From NCBI RefSeq assembly GCF_002024505.1, contig NZ_CP019402.1, forward strand, positions 1,922,001 to 1,986,000: 64,000 nucleotides of DNA, read 5' to 3'. Under the pieces are notes generated by a model. That model searched no databases, was not told where the DNA came from, and worked only from the letters and a program-made list of their open reading frames with translations. Both the position numbers and the translations under genes were made by a program. The stretch is from Plantibacter flavus (lineage in GTDB: Bacteria; Actinomycetota; Actinomycetes; Actinomycetales; Microbacteriaceae). Shown piece by piece: positions 36,129 to 44,401 of the stretch (position 1 is its first letter; every line of letters starts with the position of its first letter).

Positions 36129-36923
36129 TCAGAAGCGACCGGCGCGGAACCGTTCGACTCCGACGGCGCCCTCCACGACCGCGGCGGTGAGTTCCTCCAC
36201 GCTCGTGTCCTCACGGCGGACGTCGAGGATCTTCCGTCCGTGGTTCATCACGATATGCCGGTCGCACACCTGGTAGGCGTGGTGCAGGTTGTGGGTGACG
36301 AGCACCGAGCTGACGCCCTCCGACTTCAACTGCCGAAGATAGTTCAGCAGTGCCTCGGTCGCGCGCACCGCGAGGGCCGAGGTGGGTTCGTCGAGGATGA
36401 GGAGGCTTCGCTTGAAGTGCACCGCTCGGGCAATGGCTACCGCTTGTGCCTGGCCGCCTGACAGCGAGGCGACGAGCTGCTTCGAGGACTTGATGCCCTC
36501 GATCGTCACGACGGTGTCCAGGATCTCGGAGGTGATCGCGTCCATCTGCTTCATCTTCATGAGTCCGAGGCGGTTGGTGATCTCGCGACCCATGAACAGG
36601 TTGCGGGTGATCGACATCTGCGGGACGAGAGCCGAGTCCTGGAAGATCGTCTCGACACCGAGCTGCTCGGTGAGCGCTCGGTTGACCGTGCCGTGATGCT
36701 GTCCCTCCCAGGTGTACGAACCCGATGTCATCTGGACGACACCGGACAGGATCTTGACGAGGGTGGACTTGCCCGCTCCGTTGTCGCCGAGCAGGCCGAC
36801 CACCTCGCTGTGGCCGATGTCGAAGGAGACGTCGTTGAGGACGGTGTTCGCCCCATAGCGCTTCGTGACTCCCTCGATCCGTAGGAGCGGCGTCGCGGTG
36901 TCGATGGTGGCGTCGAGGGTCAC
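36129..36923 (-). CDS. ABC sugar importer ATPase, CUT2 type (single domain)
   Basis: A 264-residue ATP-binding protein. Walker A is GDNGAGKST, the signature is LSGGQAQ and Walker B is LLILDEPTSAL, followed by the H-loop VTHNLHH. Most CUT2 ATPases (RbsA, AraG) have two such domains in about 500 residues; this one has a single domain, as in FrcA. It starts with GTG overlapping the permease stop by four bases. With the permease and binding protein upstream it forms a complete importer. Confidence 0.9.
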   Translation of the reverse strand: MTLDATIDTATPLLRIEGVTKRYGANTVLNDVSFDIGHSEVVGLLGDNGAGKSTLVKILSGVVQMTSGSYTWEGQHHGTVNRALTEQLGVETIFQDSALVPQMSITRNLFMGREITNRLGLMKMKQMDAITSEILDTVVTIEGIKSSKQLVASLSGGQAQAVAIARAVHFKRSLLILDEPTSALAVRATEALLNYLRQLKSEGVSSVLVTHNLHHAYQVCDRHIVMNHGRKILDVRREDTSVEELTAAVVEGAVGVERFRAGRF

Positions 36924-38011
36924 GATGCCTTTCCTTCCATGAGCTTGTTGAAGATGGCGGCGATGACGATGATGAGCCCGACGAAGAGTTGGATGTAGAA
37001 ACCGGGGGCCTTGGCCAGGATGAGGCCGTTCTCGATGATCCGGATCAGCGCGGCGCCGATGATCATGCCGACGATGCTTCCTCGGCCACCGAGCAGGGAG
37101 GTCCCGCCGACGACGGCGGCCGCGATGGCCATGAGCGTGTAGTCGTCCGTGCTACCCGGCTGCATCGACGACGTGCGGACGGCGATCAGGATCGCGGCGA
37201 AGCCGACGAGTCCGCCGAAGATGCCGAAGGCCATGAGTCGGACCGCCGAAGGGTTGATCGAGATCGCCTTCGCTGCTGCAGCGTTGCCGCCGACGGCGTA
37301 GACGTGGTTGCCGCGCTTGTGCCGGTGCAGGAAGAGCCAGGCGATCACGCCGATGACGAGCAGCCAGACCAACTGTGAGCGGAAGAGCCCGAAGTCGCCG
37401 GCGAAGAGCGTCACCAGAGTGTCGTCCTTCGCGCTGGACAGGATCGCGGGTGACGTCCCGTTCACGAACAGGCTCGCCCCGGTCCAGAAGAAGCCCATGC
37501 CGAGCGTTGCGATGAAGGACGGGATCTTGGTGACGACCACGATGAGGCCGTTGATGAGCGCGATGCCTGTGCCGCAGGCGATCGCGGCAAGGGCACCCCA
37601 TCCCCAGCCCACCGCCTCTGAGACGCGGATGAAGATGATCGCGGAGAAGCCGATGTTCGCGCCGAGGGACAGGTCGAACTCGCCCGCGATCATGAGGATC
37701 CCGGCGCCGATACCGAGGATCGCGAGCACTGGTATGGACTGGGAGATCACTCCGGAGAGGTTGCTCGGTGAGAGGAACGGGAACGCGTCGGGGGCGACGA
37801 TGCCGGCGATGACGAAGCCGAGGAGCACGATCGCGAAGATGATGCCGATCTCCAGCGCGCCGCGTCCGCGGGTGTAGGTAATCGTGTCACGGAGGCGGTC
37901 GGCGAAGCCCTGCGGCTGGTTGTCCGACAGTCTGCGAGGCTGCGAGATGCTCTCGGTGGAGAGCGGGGCGGTCAGGATGGGCGCGGGTTCGCGCGTGGGT
38001 GGTTGAGACAT
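36920..38011 (-). CDS. ABC sugar importer permease, CUT2/RbsC type
   Basis: A 363-residue permease with about ten predicted helices after a 50-residue soluble N-terminus. The family motif GGTSLLGGRGSIVGMIIGA (about 310-328) and the GEFDLSLGANIGFSA stretch are typical of RbsC/FrcC. It lies 97 bp after the binding-protein gene and overlaps the ATPase. The operators upstream of the operon suggest inositol or a related polyol as substrate. Confidence 0.9.
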   Translation of the reverse strand: MSQPPTREPAPILTAPLSTESISQPRRLSDNQPQGFADRLRDTITYTRGRGALEIGIIFAIVLLGFVIAGIVAPDAFPFLSPSNLSGVISQSIPVLAILGIGAGILMIAGEFDLSLGANIGFSAIIFIRVSEAVGWGWGALAAIACGTGIALINGLIVVVTKIPSFIATLGMGFFWTGASLFVNGTSPAILSSAKDDTLVTLFAGDFGLFRSQLVWLLVIGVIAWLFLHRHKRGNHVYAVGGNAAAAKAISINPSAVRLMAFGIFGGLVGFAAILIAVRTSSMQPGSTDDYTLMAIAAAVVGGTSLLGGRGSIVGMIIGAALIRIIENGLILAKAPGFYIQLFVGLIIVIAAIFNKLMEGKAS

Positions 38012-38108
38012 GGGGGTCCTTCGGTGCGCGACGGATCGCGGTCGGTTCGGGGAGGGGTGCCGTGCGCCGAGGGTCGTGGAGCGATCCCCGGCACACGACG
38101 GACGAGTG

Positions 38109-39134
38109 TCAGTAGCGGACGCCCTGCAGATCCTTCTCCTCGAGGAAGGAGACGTTGGACTTGTCGATCAGTCCGAGGCCGCCGGAGTTGATGTTGGCGG
38201 GGGAGAGGCCGAAGTCGATCGACAGAATGCCCTGCATGACCGCCTGGTACCCCTGCACGTAGCCCTGCTGATCGGCGGTCGCGAGGATCTTGCCGTCCTT
38301 GATGCCCTGGATCACCTGCGGGGACGTGTCGAAACCGACGACCGGGACGGAGATGCCCGCAGCCTCCATGGCGGCGACGACGTTCCGGTGCGGCGTGCCG
38401 CCGAGCGGGACGATCGCCTTGACGTCGGGGTTCGCCGTCAGCCACGAGGTCATGGAGTTGAGTGCCTCCTCGTCAGCACCGGAGGTACGGAGGTACTCGC
38501 CCTTCGTACCGACCGAATCCAGGGCGTCCTGAACGCCGCCGCCGCGCTTGATCGCGTAGTCCTGCTCGGGCTCCTCGGCCGGGAACATGACCTTGTCGCC
38601 CTCCTTGAGGTCGACCTCCTTCAACAGGCGCTCACCGACGAGCTTGCCGACCTCGGTGAAGTCCTGGCCGACGAAGCCCGAGACGCAGTCCTTGGCGCTG
38701 TCCGGAGCGGGGACGTTGTAGGCGATGACCGTGATGCCGGCGTCATGGGCGTCGCAGGCGACCTTCGACCACTTCTCACCCTCGTTGAACGGCATGAAGA
38801 TCAGCGACGGCTTCGTCGCGATCGCGGTGCCGACGAGGTCGACCATCTTGTCCGGATCACCCTCGGCCGTCTGGTGCGTCAGATTCAGGTGGCCGAGCTC
38901 GGCCGCGTCCTCGCCACCCTTCAGGATCTGCGCCCAGAACGGGTCGCTCGCCGGGTTGTAGTAGGTGAAGAAGTAGGCGTCGCGGTTGTCCGCGCGCGAT
39001 CCGAAGCCGGACGCGAGACCGGCGTTCGAGGTGCTGCTCGCACCCGCGGTGGCGGTGCAGCCGGTGAGGGCGAGTGCGGCGACGCCGACGAGGGCGATCG
39101 TGCCGAGGAGCGAGCGTCGTGCTGAGGTGTTCAC
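38109..39134 (-). CDS. ABC sugar importer substrate-binding lipoprotein, CUT2 type
   Basis: A 341-residue periplasmic-binding-protein-like lipoprotein of the ribose-binding type. The lipobox is LALTGC (Cys about residue 25). The two-lobe fold is indicated by FWAQILKGGEDAAE, MPFNEGEKWSKVACDAHDAG (in part) and GFDTSPQVIQGIKDGKI. I start at GTG (VNTSARRS), with AAGGA upstream; an earlier ATG would place 29 extra residues before the signal. The promoter region holds two IolR-like sites, so expression should follow inositol supply. Confidence 0.88.
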   Translation of the reverse strand: MNTSARRSLLGTIALVGVAALALTGCTATAGASSTSNAGLASGFGSRADNRDAYFFTYYNPASDPFWAQILKGGEDAAELGHLNLTHQTAEGDPDKMVDLVGTAIATKPSLIFMPFNEGEKWSKVACDAHDAGITVIAYNVPAPDSAKDCVSGFVGQDFTEVGKLVGERLLKEVDLKEGDKVMFPAEEPEQDYAIKRGGGVQDALDSVGTKGEYLRTSGADEEALNSMTSWLTANPDVKAIVPLGGTPHRNVVAAMEAAGISVPVVGFDTSPQVIQGIKDGKILATADQQGYVQGYQAVMQGILSIDFGLSPANINSGGLGLIDKSNVSFLEEKDLQGVRY

Positions 39135-39226
39135 TTCGTTGTGTCCTTTCGAGGGGTGGGCCTCGGGCGGCCCGTGCATCATTGCAGGGCTCAAGGTAGT
39201 GAAGAACAGACAAGAGGGCAATAGTA

Positions 39227-39236
39227 AGTCAGGACA
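39227..39236. promoter_or_regulatory. Degenerate IolR-like site AGTCAGGACA
   Basis: The complement TGTCCTGACT matches nine of ten positions of TGTCCTRACA. It lies about 95 bp upstream of the ABC binding-protein gene. Confidence 0.5.
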
Positions 39237-39283
39237 TATTTACTTGCTGGTGACAATCGGGGCGGAAGGGGGTAACGTTCTTA

Positions 39284-39293
39284 TGTCCTAACA
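39284..39293. promoter_or_regulatory. IolR-like operator TGTCCTAACA
   Basis: Exact copy of the word found before the sugar porter and the transaldolase gene. It lies in the divergent promoter between the ABC binding-protein gene and the tautomerase gene, 24 bases before the tautomerase ATG. Confidence 0.7.
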
Positions 39294-39316
39294 AACTTAA
39301 ACCGATCAGGAGACTC

Positions 39317-39721
39317 ATGCCGCTCGTCAGGATCGACCTCGCCGCAGGCCGCGACGCCGCAGGCATCCAGCAGATCGCAGACGCCATCCATGAGGCGATC
39401 GTCTCCGTCTACGGGATTCCGCCTCGTGACCGCTTCCAGATCGTCACCGAACACTCGGCTGGCCAGATCATCGCAGAGGATGCGGGGCTCGGTTTCGCAC
39501 GCTCCGGAGGCGTCGTGATGATCCAGATCTTCACGCAGCGCGGTCGAAGCGACGAGGCGAAGCAGGCTCTCTATGCGGCGGTGGCCGACCGTCTCTCTGA
39601 GGTCGGCGTCGATGGTGCGGACGTCTTCATCGGATATGTCGAGAACGGTCCGCAGGACTGGTCCTTCGGCTTCGGTCGCGCGCAGTACCTCACCGGGGAG
39701 CTCGCCGTTCCGGCGCGTTGA
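39317..39721 (+). CDS. Tautomerase-family protein
   Basis: A 134-residue protein beginning Met-Pro; after Met removal Pro1 would be the catalytic base of the tautomerase/MIF superfamily. PLVRIDLAAGRDAAGIQQIAD and RDRFQIVTEH fit the longer tautomerases (Tautomerase_3 type) rather than the 60-residue 4-oxalocrotonate enzymes. AGGAG lies before the ATG. It is divergent from the ABC importer and shares an IolR-like operator, suggesting a step on a keto/enol intermediate of the same regulon. Confidence 0.82.
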   Translation: MPLVRIDLAAGRDAAGIQQIADAIHEAIVSVYGIPPRDRFQIVTEHSAGQIIAEDAGLGFARSGGVVMIQIFTQRGRSDEAKQALYAAVADRLSEVGVDGADVFIGYVENGPQDWSFGFGRAQYLTGELAVPAR

Positions 39722-39739
39722 GATCGCGCGATCGGTTTG

Positions 39740-40501
39740 CTACCGGTCGACGAGGGTGACCTCGAAGGAGTACAGGTCGGGTCGGTAGACGTGCTGGCCG
39801 AACTCCACCGCCCGACCGGAGTTGTCGAAGGCGGTTCGCGACATGGTCAGGAGTGCGCTGCCCTTCCGGACGTCGAGCATCTCGCTCTCAGCACCGGATG
39901 CCTCCCGGGCGCCGATCCGCTGCTTGGCGACACGCATGGTGACGCCGCGTGCCCGGAGCAGCTGATAGAGGCCATGGTGCTCGAGGGCGCCGAGGTCGAG
40001 GTCGGTGAGGTCCTCGGGCAGGTAGTTCTCGAGGATCGCGAGCGGGACACCGTCCGCCCGGCGCAGCCGCCTGATGTGCACGATCGGGCTCCCGGTCGCC
40101 ACGCCGAGGGCGTCCGCGACCTTCTCGTCCGCCGTCGTGATCTCGGCGGAGAGGATGTCCGTCTGCGGCTTCTGCCCCGTACGCTCCAGGTCCTCGAACA
40201 GGCTGGTGAGCTCGACGTTGCGCGTCACCTTTCCGTGGACGACCTGTGTGCCGATACCTCGGCGACGGACGAGAAGGCCCTTGTCCACGAGTTCCTGGAT
40301 GGCCCGACGGATCGTGGGGCGGGAGAGCCCGAGGCGGGTGCCCAGCGCTACCTCGTTCTCCAGACGTGATCCCGCTGGCAGTGTCTCATCATGGATGGCC
40401 TGCTCGAGCCTGGTTGCGATCTGGTAGTACAGCGGCACCGGTCCGGATCGATCGAGGTCGAGGAAGAGTTCGACGGGGAGCGTCTGCTCGGGCTGTGCCA
40501 T
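39740..40501 (-). CDS. GntR-family (HutC/UTRA) regulator, probable inositol regulon repressor
   Basis: A 253-residue protein with an N-terminal winged helix (PLYYQIATRLEQAI, then GLSRPTIRRAIQELVDKGLL) and a C-terminal UTRA ligand domain (VHIRRLRRADGVPLAILENY). The ATG has AAGGAG seven bases upstream. Its promoter holds three copies of the TGTCCTRACA-type word, which implies autoregulation, and the same word is before the sugar porter at 10.4 kb. It is therefore the best candidate for an IolR-like repressor. It converges on the tautomerase gene with an 18-bp gap. Confidence 0.87.
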   Translation of the reverse strand: MAQPEQTLPVELFLDLDRSGPVPLYYQIATRLEQAIHDETLPAGSRLENEVALGTRLGLSRPTIRRAIQELVDKGLLVRRRGIGTQVVHGKVTRNVELTSLFEDLERTGQKPQTDILSAEITTADEKVADALGVATGSPIVHIRRLRRADGVPLAILENYLPEDLTDLDLGALEHHGLYQLLRARGVTMRVAKQRIGAREASGAESEMLDVRKGSALLTMSRTAFDNSGRAVEFGQHVYRPDLYSFEVTLVDR

Positions 40502-40529
40502 GCGGCTCCTTCGATTGGGAGAGAGGACT

Positions 40530-40539
40530 TGTCCTGACA
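40530..40539. promoter_or_regulatory. IolR-like operator TGTCCTGACA
   Basis: Lies 29 bases upstream of the GntR start codon and fits TGTCCTRACA. Suggests autorepression. Confidence 0.65.
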
Positions 40540-40566
40540 ATATCAGGGCTTTCCAAAACGGGGCTA

Positions 40567-40576
40567 TGTCAGGTCA
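40567..40576. promoter_or_regulatory. IolR-like operator, complement TGACCTGACA
   Basis: TGTCAGGTCA on the plus strand reads TGACCTGACA on the other, which fits KGWCHTRACA. It is the middle of three sites in the GntR/transaldolase intergenic region. Confidence 0.55.
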
Positions 40577-40595
40577 CGCTGGGTTGCGCGCAGAT

Positions 40596-40605
40596 TGTTA
40601 GGACA
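40596..40605. promoter_or_regulatory. IolR-like operator TGTTAGGACA overlapping a -35 box
   Basis: Complement of TGTCCTAACA. AGGACA (40600-40605) and TATGGT (40623-40628) are spaced 17 bp and make a plausible promoter for the transaldolase gene, so the site covers its -35. Confidence 0.7.
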
Positions 40606-40687
40606 TACTGTCAAAATTCAGGTATGGTGATCGGACTGCGTCGCCGCAGCTCTGGCGATCGCCAACTCGACTCCCGGAGGCACTTCG

Positions 40688-41779
40688 ATGACCGACACCT
40701 TCACCCCAGCCGGCACGCTTCCGCTCGCAGCCGCGGCGGCCTCGACGCCCACGAGCCTGTGGAACGATTCCGCCGACCCTGACGAACTCGCCAGGTCGAT
40801 CGCGTTCGGTGCGGTCGGCGCGACCTGCAACCCGGTCATCGCCCTTGCGGTCATCGCCCAGAACTCCGACGTCTGGGCGCCGCGGATCACCGAACTCGCT
40901 GCCGAGTTCCCGGTAGCGGGGGAGGCCGAGCTCGGCTGGAAGGTGGTCGAGGAGCTGTCGATCCAGGCGGCCGTGCTCCTCGAGCCCGCGTTCCGGGAGA
41001 GCAACGGCCGGAACGGTCGTCTGTCGATCCAGACCGATCCACGCCTGCACCGGGACGCTGAGGCGCTCGTCGAGCAGGCCGTTCGGTTCTCGGCACTGGC
41101 AGAGAACATCATCGTGAAAATACCCGCCACCGCCGTCGGGATTCGCGCGATCGAAGAGGCGACCTATCGCGGAGTCAGCATCAATGCGACCGTGTCGTTC
41201 ACGGTGGCCCAGGCAGTCGCGGTCGGCGAGGCGATCGAGCGCGGTCTCGAGCGACGGGCCGCCGAGGGGCTCCCGGACTGGGAGTTCGGCTCCGTCGTCA
41301 CCATCATGGGCGGGCGCCTGGACGACTGGCTCAAGGCGTCCGTTGCCAAAGACCGTATCCTCATCGATCCTGGCTACCTCGAGTGGGCGGGCGTGGCCGC
41401 GCTGAAAGAGGCTTACCGGATCTTCACCGAGCGCGGGTTCCGGTCAAGGATCCTCTCCGCTGCATTCCGCAACTACCTGCAGTGGTCGGAACTCATCGGT
41501 GGCGACCTCGTCGTCTCACCACCGTTCGACTGGCAGCTGCGCATCAACGAGAACCGGATCCCCGTCGACCCGCACCGTATCGACGTGCCGGTCGCGCAGC
41601 ACATCGTGGACACGCTCCTCGAACGCGTCCCGGAGTTCCGGAAGGCCTACCTCGTCGACGGCATGTCGATCGACGAGTTCGACGATTTCGGTGCGACGAG
41701 GCGGACCCTCCGTCAGTTCCTTGAGGCGGATGCCCAGCTGGATGCGCTGGTTCGTGACATCATCCTTCCGGTGATCTAG
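40688..41779 (+). CDS. Transaldolase-family protein
   Basis: A 363-residue TIM-barrel protein of the transaldolase family. LWNDSADPDELARSI and GATCNPVIALAVI correspond to the N-terminal strand and T-x-NP motif; NIIVKIPAT (about 140-148) carries the Schiff-base lysine; SINATVSFTVAQA follows as in transaldolases. The C-terminal third is unlike the usual pentose-phosphate enzyme, and the upstream site is IolR-like, so it may act as an aldolase on a deoxy-keto-sugar of the inositol regulon. It has CGGAGG before the ATG. Confidence 0.8.
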   Translation: MTDTFTPAGTLPLAAAAASTPTSLWNDSADPDELARSIAFGAVGATCNPVIALAVIAQNSDVWAPRITELAAEFPVAGEAELGWKVVEELSIQAAVLLEPAFRESNGRNGRLSIQTDPRLHRDAEALVEQAVRFSALAENIIVKIPATAVGIRAIEEATYRGVSINATVSFTVAQAVAVGEAIERGLERRAAEGLPDWEFGSVVTIMGGRLDDWLKASVAKDRILIDPGYLEWAGVAALKEAYRIFTERGFRSRILSAAFRNYLQWSELIGGDLVVSPPFDWQLRINENRIPVDPHRIDVPVAQHIVDTLLERVPEFRKAYLVDGMSIDEFDDFGATRRTLRQFLEADAQLDALVRDIILPVI

Positions 41780-41788
41780 GAGAGACGC

Positions 41789-42253
41789 GTGACCACCTCG
41801 AAGGATTCGGCCGTCGCCGACGGAGTCGACGACGGGGAGCGCATCACCTTCCGGTCGAGGCGCTGGGTGCGGCCCGAGGATCTCAACGCACACGGCACGC
41901 TCTTCGGGGGCAGTCTGTTGCGGTGGATCGACGAGGAGGCGGCGATCTACGCGATCCTGCAACTCGGCAACCCCAGGGCCGTGACGAAGTACATCTCGGA
42001 GATCGACTTCGTCTCCTCGGCGCTGCAGGGCGACCTGATCGAGATGGGCCTCCGCGCGACCGCCTTCGGGCGGACGTCCCTCACGATGCGGGCAGAGGTC
42101 AGGAACATGGTCACCCGACGAAGTATCCTCACGATCGACCGCATCGTGTTCGTGAGTCTCGACGACGACGGACAACCGCTTCCGCACGGGTACACCGATA
42201 CGACCTACAACCGGGATCGACTGCCGACCTCGACTGGGTCTCGCGCGACCTGA
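41789..42253 (+). CDS. Hotdog-fold acyl-CoA thioesterase
   Basis: A 154-residue hotdog protein. The first helix region reads NAHGTLFGGSLLRWIDEEAA, with the Asn/His and Asp/Glu positions used by YciA/BACH-type thioesterases, and VTKYISEIDFVSSALQGDLIEM (in part) is the central strand. It starts with GTG nine bases after the transaldolase stop, with AGGAGAG upstream, so it is cotranscribed. It could regulate acyl-CoA levels from inositol breakdown; substrate unknown. Confidence 0.85.
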   Translation: MTTSKDSAVADGVDDGERITFRSRRWVRPEDLNAHGTLFGGSLLRWIDEEAAIYAILQLGNPRAVTKYISEIDFVSSALQGDLIEMGLRATAFGRTSLTMRAEVRNMVTRRSILTIDRIVFVSLDDDGQPLPHGYTDTTYNRDRLPTSTGSRAT

Positions 42254-42484
42254 CGGTGCCGGCTCGGATCCGCGTCGGTGAGACGGATCTCGCTGACCTG
42301 CTTGCGACGCAATGCGCCACGAGGGATGGACCGACGGGCGCGCGGAGAGCGACGCAGGACGAGGTCGAGGTGGGAGGGTTCGTCTTCAATCACCCTGAGT
42401 ACGGCTTCGAGCATCGCGTCAGCGAGGGCGAACCCTGCTTCCGATCCGGCGAGCCCCGCTGGCACAGACCGGGCCCGACCGGGC
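42254..42484. other. Intergenic region between convergent genes, no gene seen
   Basis: A 231-bp stretch between the thioesterase stop and the end of the PHP-domain gene. I see no convincing start codon with ribosome site, no strong hairpin and no repeat in it. Confidence 0.5.
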
Positions 42485-44223
42485 TCAGCGCACGCTGATG
42501 TAGATCGGGTTCGTGTACAGCCAGGTGTCGGCCCAGGGGTCAGCTGGGGAGAGCGGGTACGGCTGGGGTGCCCGCGGGTCGATCTCGGCGCCGAGCGGAC
42601 CGACCCCGTGCACCTGGCCATCGCTGCCGCGAAGGCGGACGTAGCCGTCCTCAGTGGCCGGCTCGAGCGGCACCACGACACGGAACGGGGAGTCGCTGCG
42701 GTCGGTGACGTCGAGCATTTCGACGACTCGGGTGCCGGGTGCGCGCTGTTCGTCACGGTCGGCGACGGGCCCGGTGACGCGCCCGCGGATCAGGTCGAGG
42801 TGCGCGAGTCTCGGTGTCGTGCCCCGCGAGGTCGGCGTCGTCGTGGGTGTGACGTCGACCACGAGCTCGAGGGCGGTGCCGCTTGCGACGGTGAGGGTCC
42901 CGCCCAGGGTGACGCCGGTCTGCGGCTGGTCGGTGGCACGGAGCACGACGGAGAGTCCGGCGACGAGGTGTCCGTGGTCGACCCAGACTCGGCCGGCGCG
43001 GATCGCGTCGAGCAGGGAGGCGGACGACCGGTCGACGGCCCCGACGTGCGTCCGACTGAACTCGCCTGGCCAGAAGTCGGCGCCGTTCTGGGGCGTGGCC
43101 GTGGCGATCGGGTCGGGTCGACGGCCGGCGCGGTTGAAGTTCGCGAGGGTCGCCCGGCCTCCCAGCCCGGCCCGGTCGGGAAGTCGCCCACGCGTGTCGC
43201 GTCGGACTCCTTGAGGTGCAGATCGCTGTTCGTGGTGATCCACCAGCGCCGTCCCTCGCTCAGCAGCGAGTCCCACATCCCGCCGACGACGGCCGTCGTC
43301 CAGTCGAAGCCGCCGTGCGTCAGATAGGCCTCCGCGGGGTAGCCGGGGAACGAGAATTCGCTGGCGGTGTTCTCGTACTCGCCGCGCCGCGAGCGTTCGG
43401 TCGCGTTCGCGGCGATCGCTCCGGCCTGGGCGCCGGGAGCGCCCTCCATGCCGACGAACACCTCAGGGTCGGCGTCCTGCCAGGCACGGAGCTCACCGGG
43501 CGAGTCGATGCCGAGGCGGCTCGGGTGGTTCGCCAGGACGATCACGTCGTCGATGACGCCTGCACGCTTCTGGGCGCCGAGCCAGGCGATCCCGTCGGTC
43601 GCGTGCACGAGCCACTCGGCGGCGTCTGCGGTGCCGGGGCGCGGTTTCTCCCATCCGTTGAGCTTGCCGTCGTGGTCGAGTTCGAAGCGGCGCAACACGA
43701 GGGTCGTCTGGGGCCCGGGTGCGATCAGCACGGTCGCGTGCTCGGCTCCCGGGATGTACCACTCGAGCCCCTGCAGCACGAGCATGTCGGGGCGAGCCGC
43801 CCGGGCGGTGTCGATCTCGCGGGCCGCGTTGAACACCCCGCCGACGTTGGCGTGTCCCTTGTTGCTGTGTTCCGTGAAGGCGATCGCGTCGACCGCGAAG
43901 CGCTGCGCCTGGTCGAGGATCGTCGTCATCGGGTACTTGGCGTCGTGCGAGTAGACCGAGTGCACGTGGTGGTCGAACACCAGCCAGGAGAGCGCGTCCG
44001 GGTCGACGACTGCCGACGCCGACGGCAGCGGCGCGGCCTGGGCAGAAGCCGCGCTCCCGAGCCCCTGGGCGGTCGCTCCCACTGCGACCGTCGCAGCGAC
44101 GGAAACCCCCAGGAAGGACCGGCGGGAGAGGCCGGGCCGGGCCGATGCGCCCCGCTTCACCTCGGGCACGGAGGATGAGCCACCGGTTGGCGCGGGCTGC
44201 TCGGGGCGGGGATCGAAGGGCAT
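42485..44223 (-). pseudogene. Tat-exported PHP-domain (CehA/McbA-like) metallohydrolase, frameshifted
   Basis: The first 360 residues include a twin-arginine signal (LSRRSFLGVSVAATVAVG), then a PHP-type metal motif FDHHVHSVYSHD, FTEHSNKGH and TTNSDLHLKES. After FPTGPGWEAG near 43155 the frame turns into Ser/Pro/Arg-rich nonsense, while the frame one base away continues naturally as RATLANFNRAGRRPDPIA to an end at 42485. Restoring one G in the GGG run at 43153-43155 rejoins them. It is therefore a one-base sequence error or a genuine recent frameshift. CehA/McbA relatives hydrolyse carbamates or phosphodiesters; the substrate here is unknown. Confidence 0.75.
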
Positions 44224-44401
44224 GGCATCACTTTCATCGGACGGACGCGCCGATCGTAGGCAGCGGAGGTGAACCTCGGCCCAACGGCCGGTGCCGTGGG
44301 TGAGGCCCGGCGTTCACGACCCATTCATCTGCGTCGGCAAGAGTCCTGGCGTCGCCGGGTATCCCCGTCCCGGAGGCCCACCGCACCCACCAAAGGTACC
44401 G

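Noticed and set aside
39722..39740. Possible terminator between the convergent tautomerase and GntR genes
   Set aside because: The gap is only about 18 bp and no inverted repeat is visible; any terminator would have to lie inside the coding ends.
42278..43327. 349-codon plus-strand frame opposite the frameshifted PHP gene
   Set aside because: The PHP frame continues logically after a one-base correction; the plus-strand frame has no ribosome site or fold.
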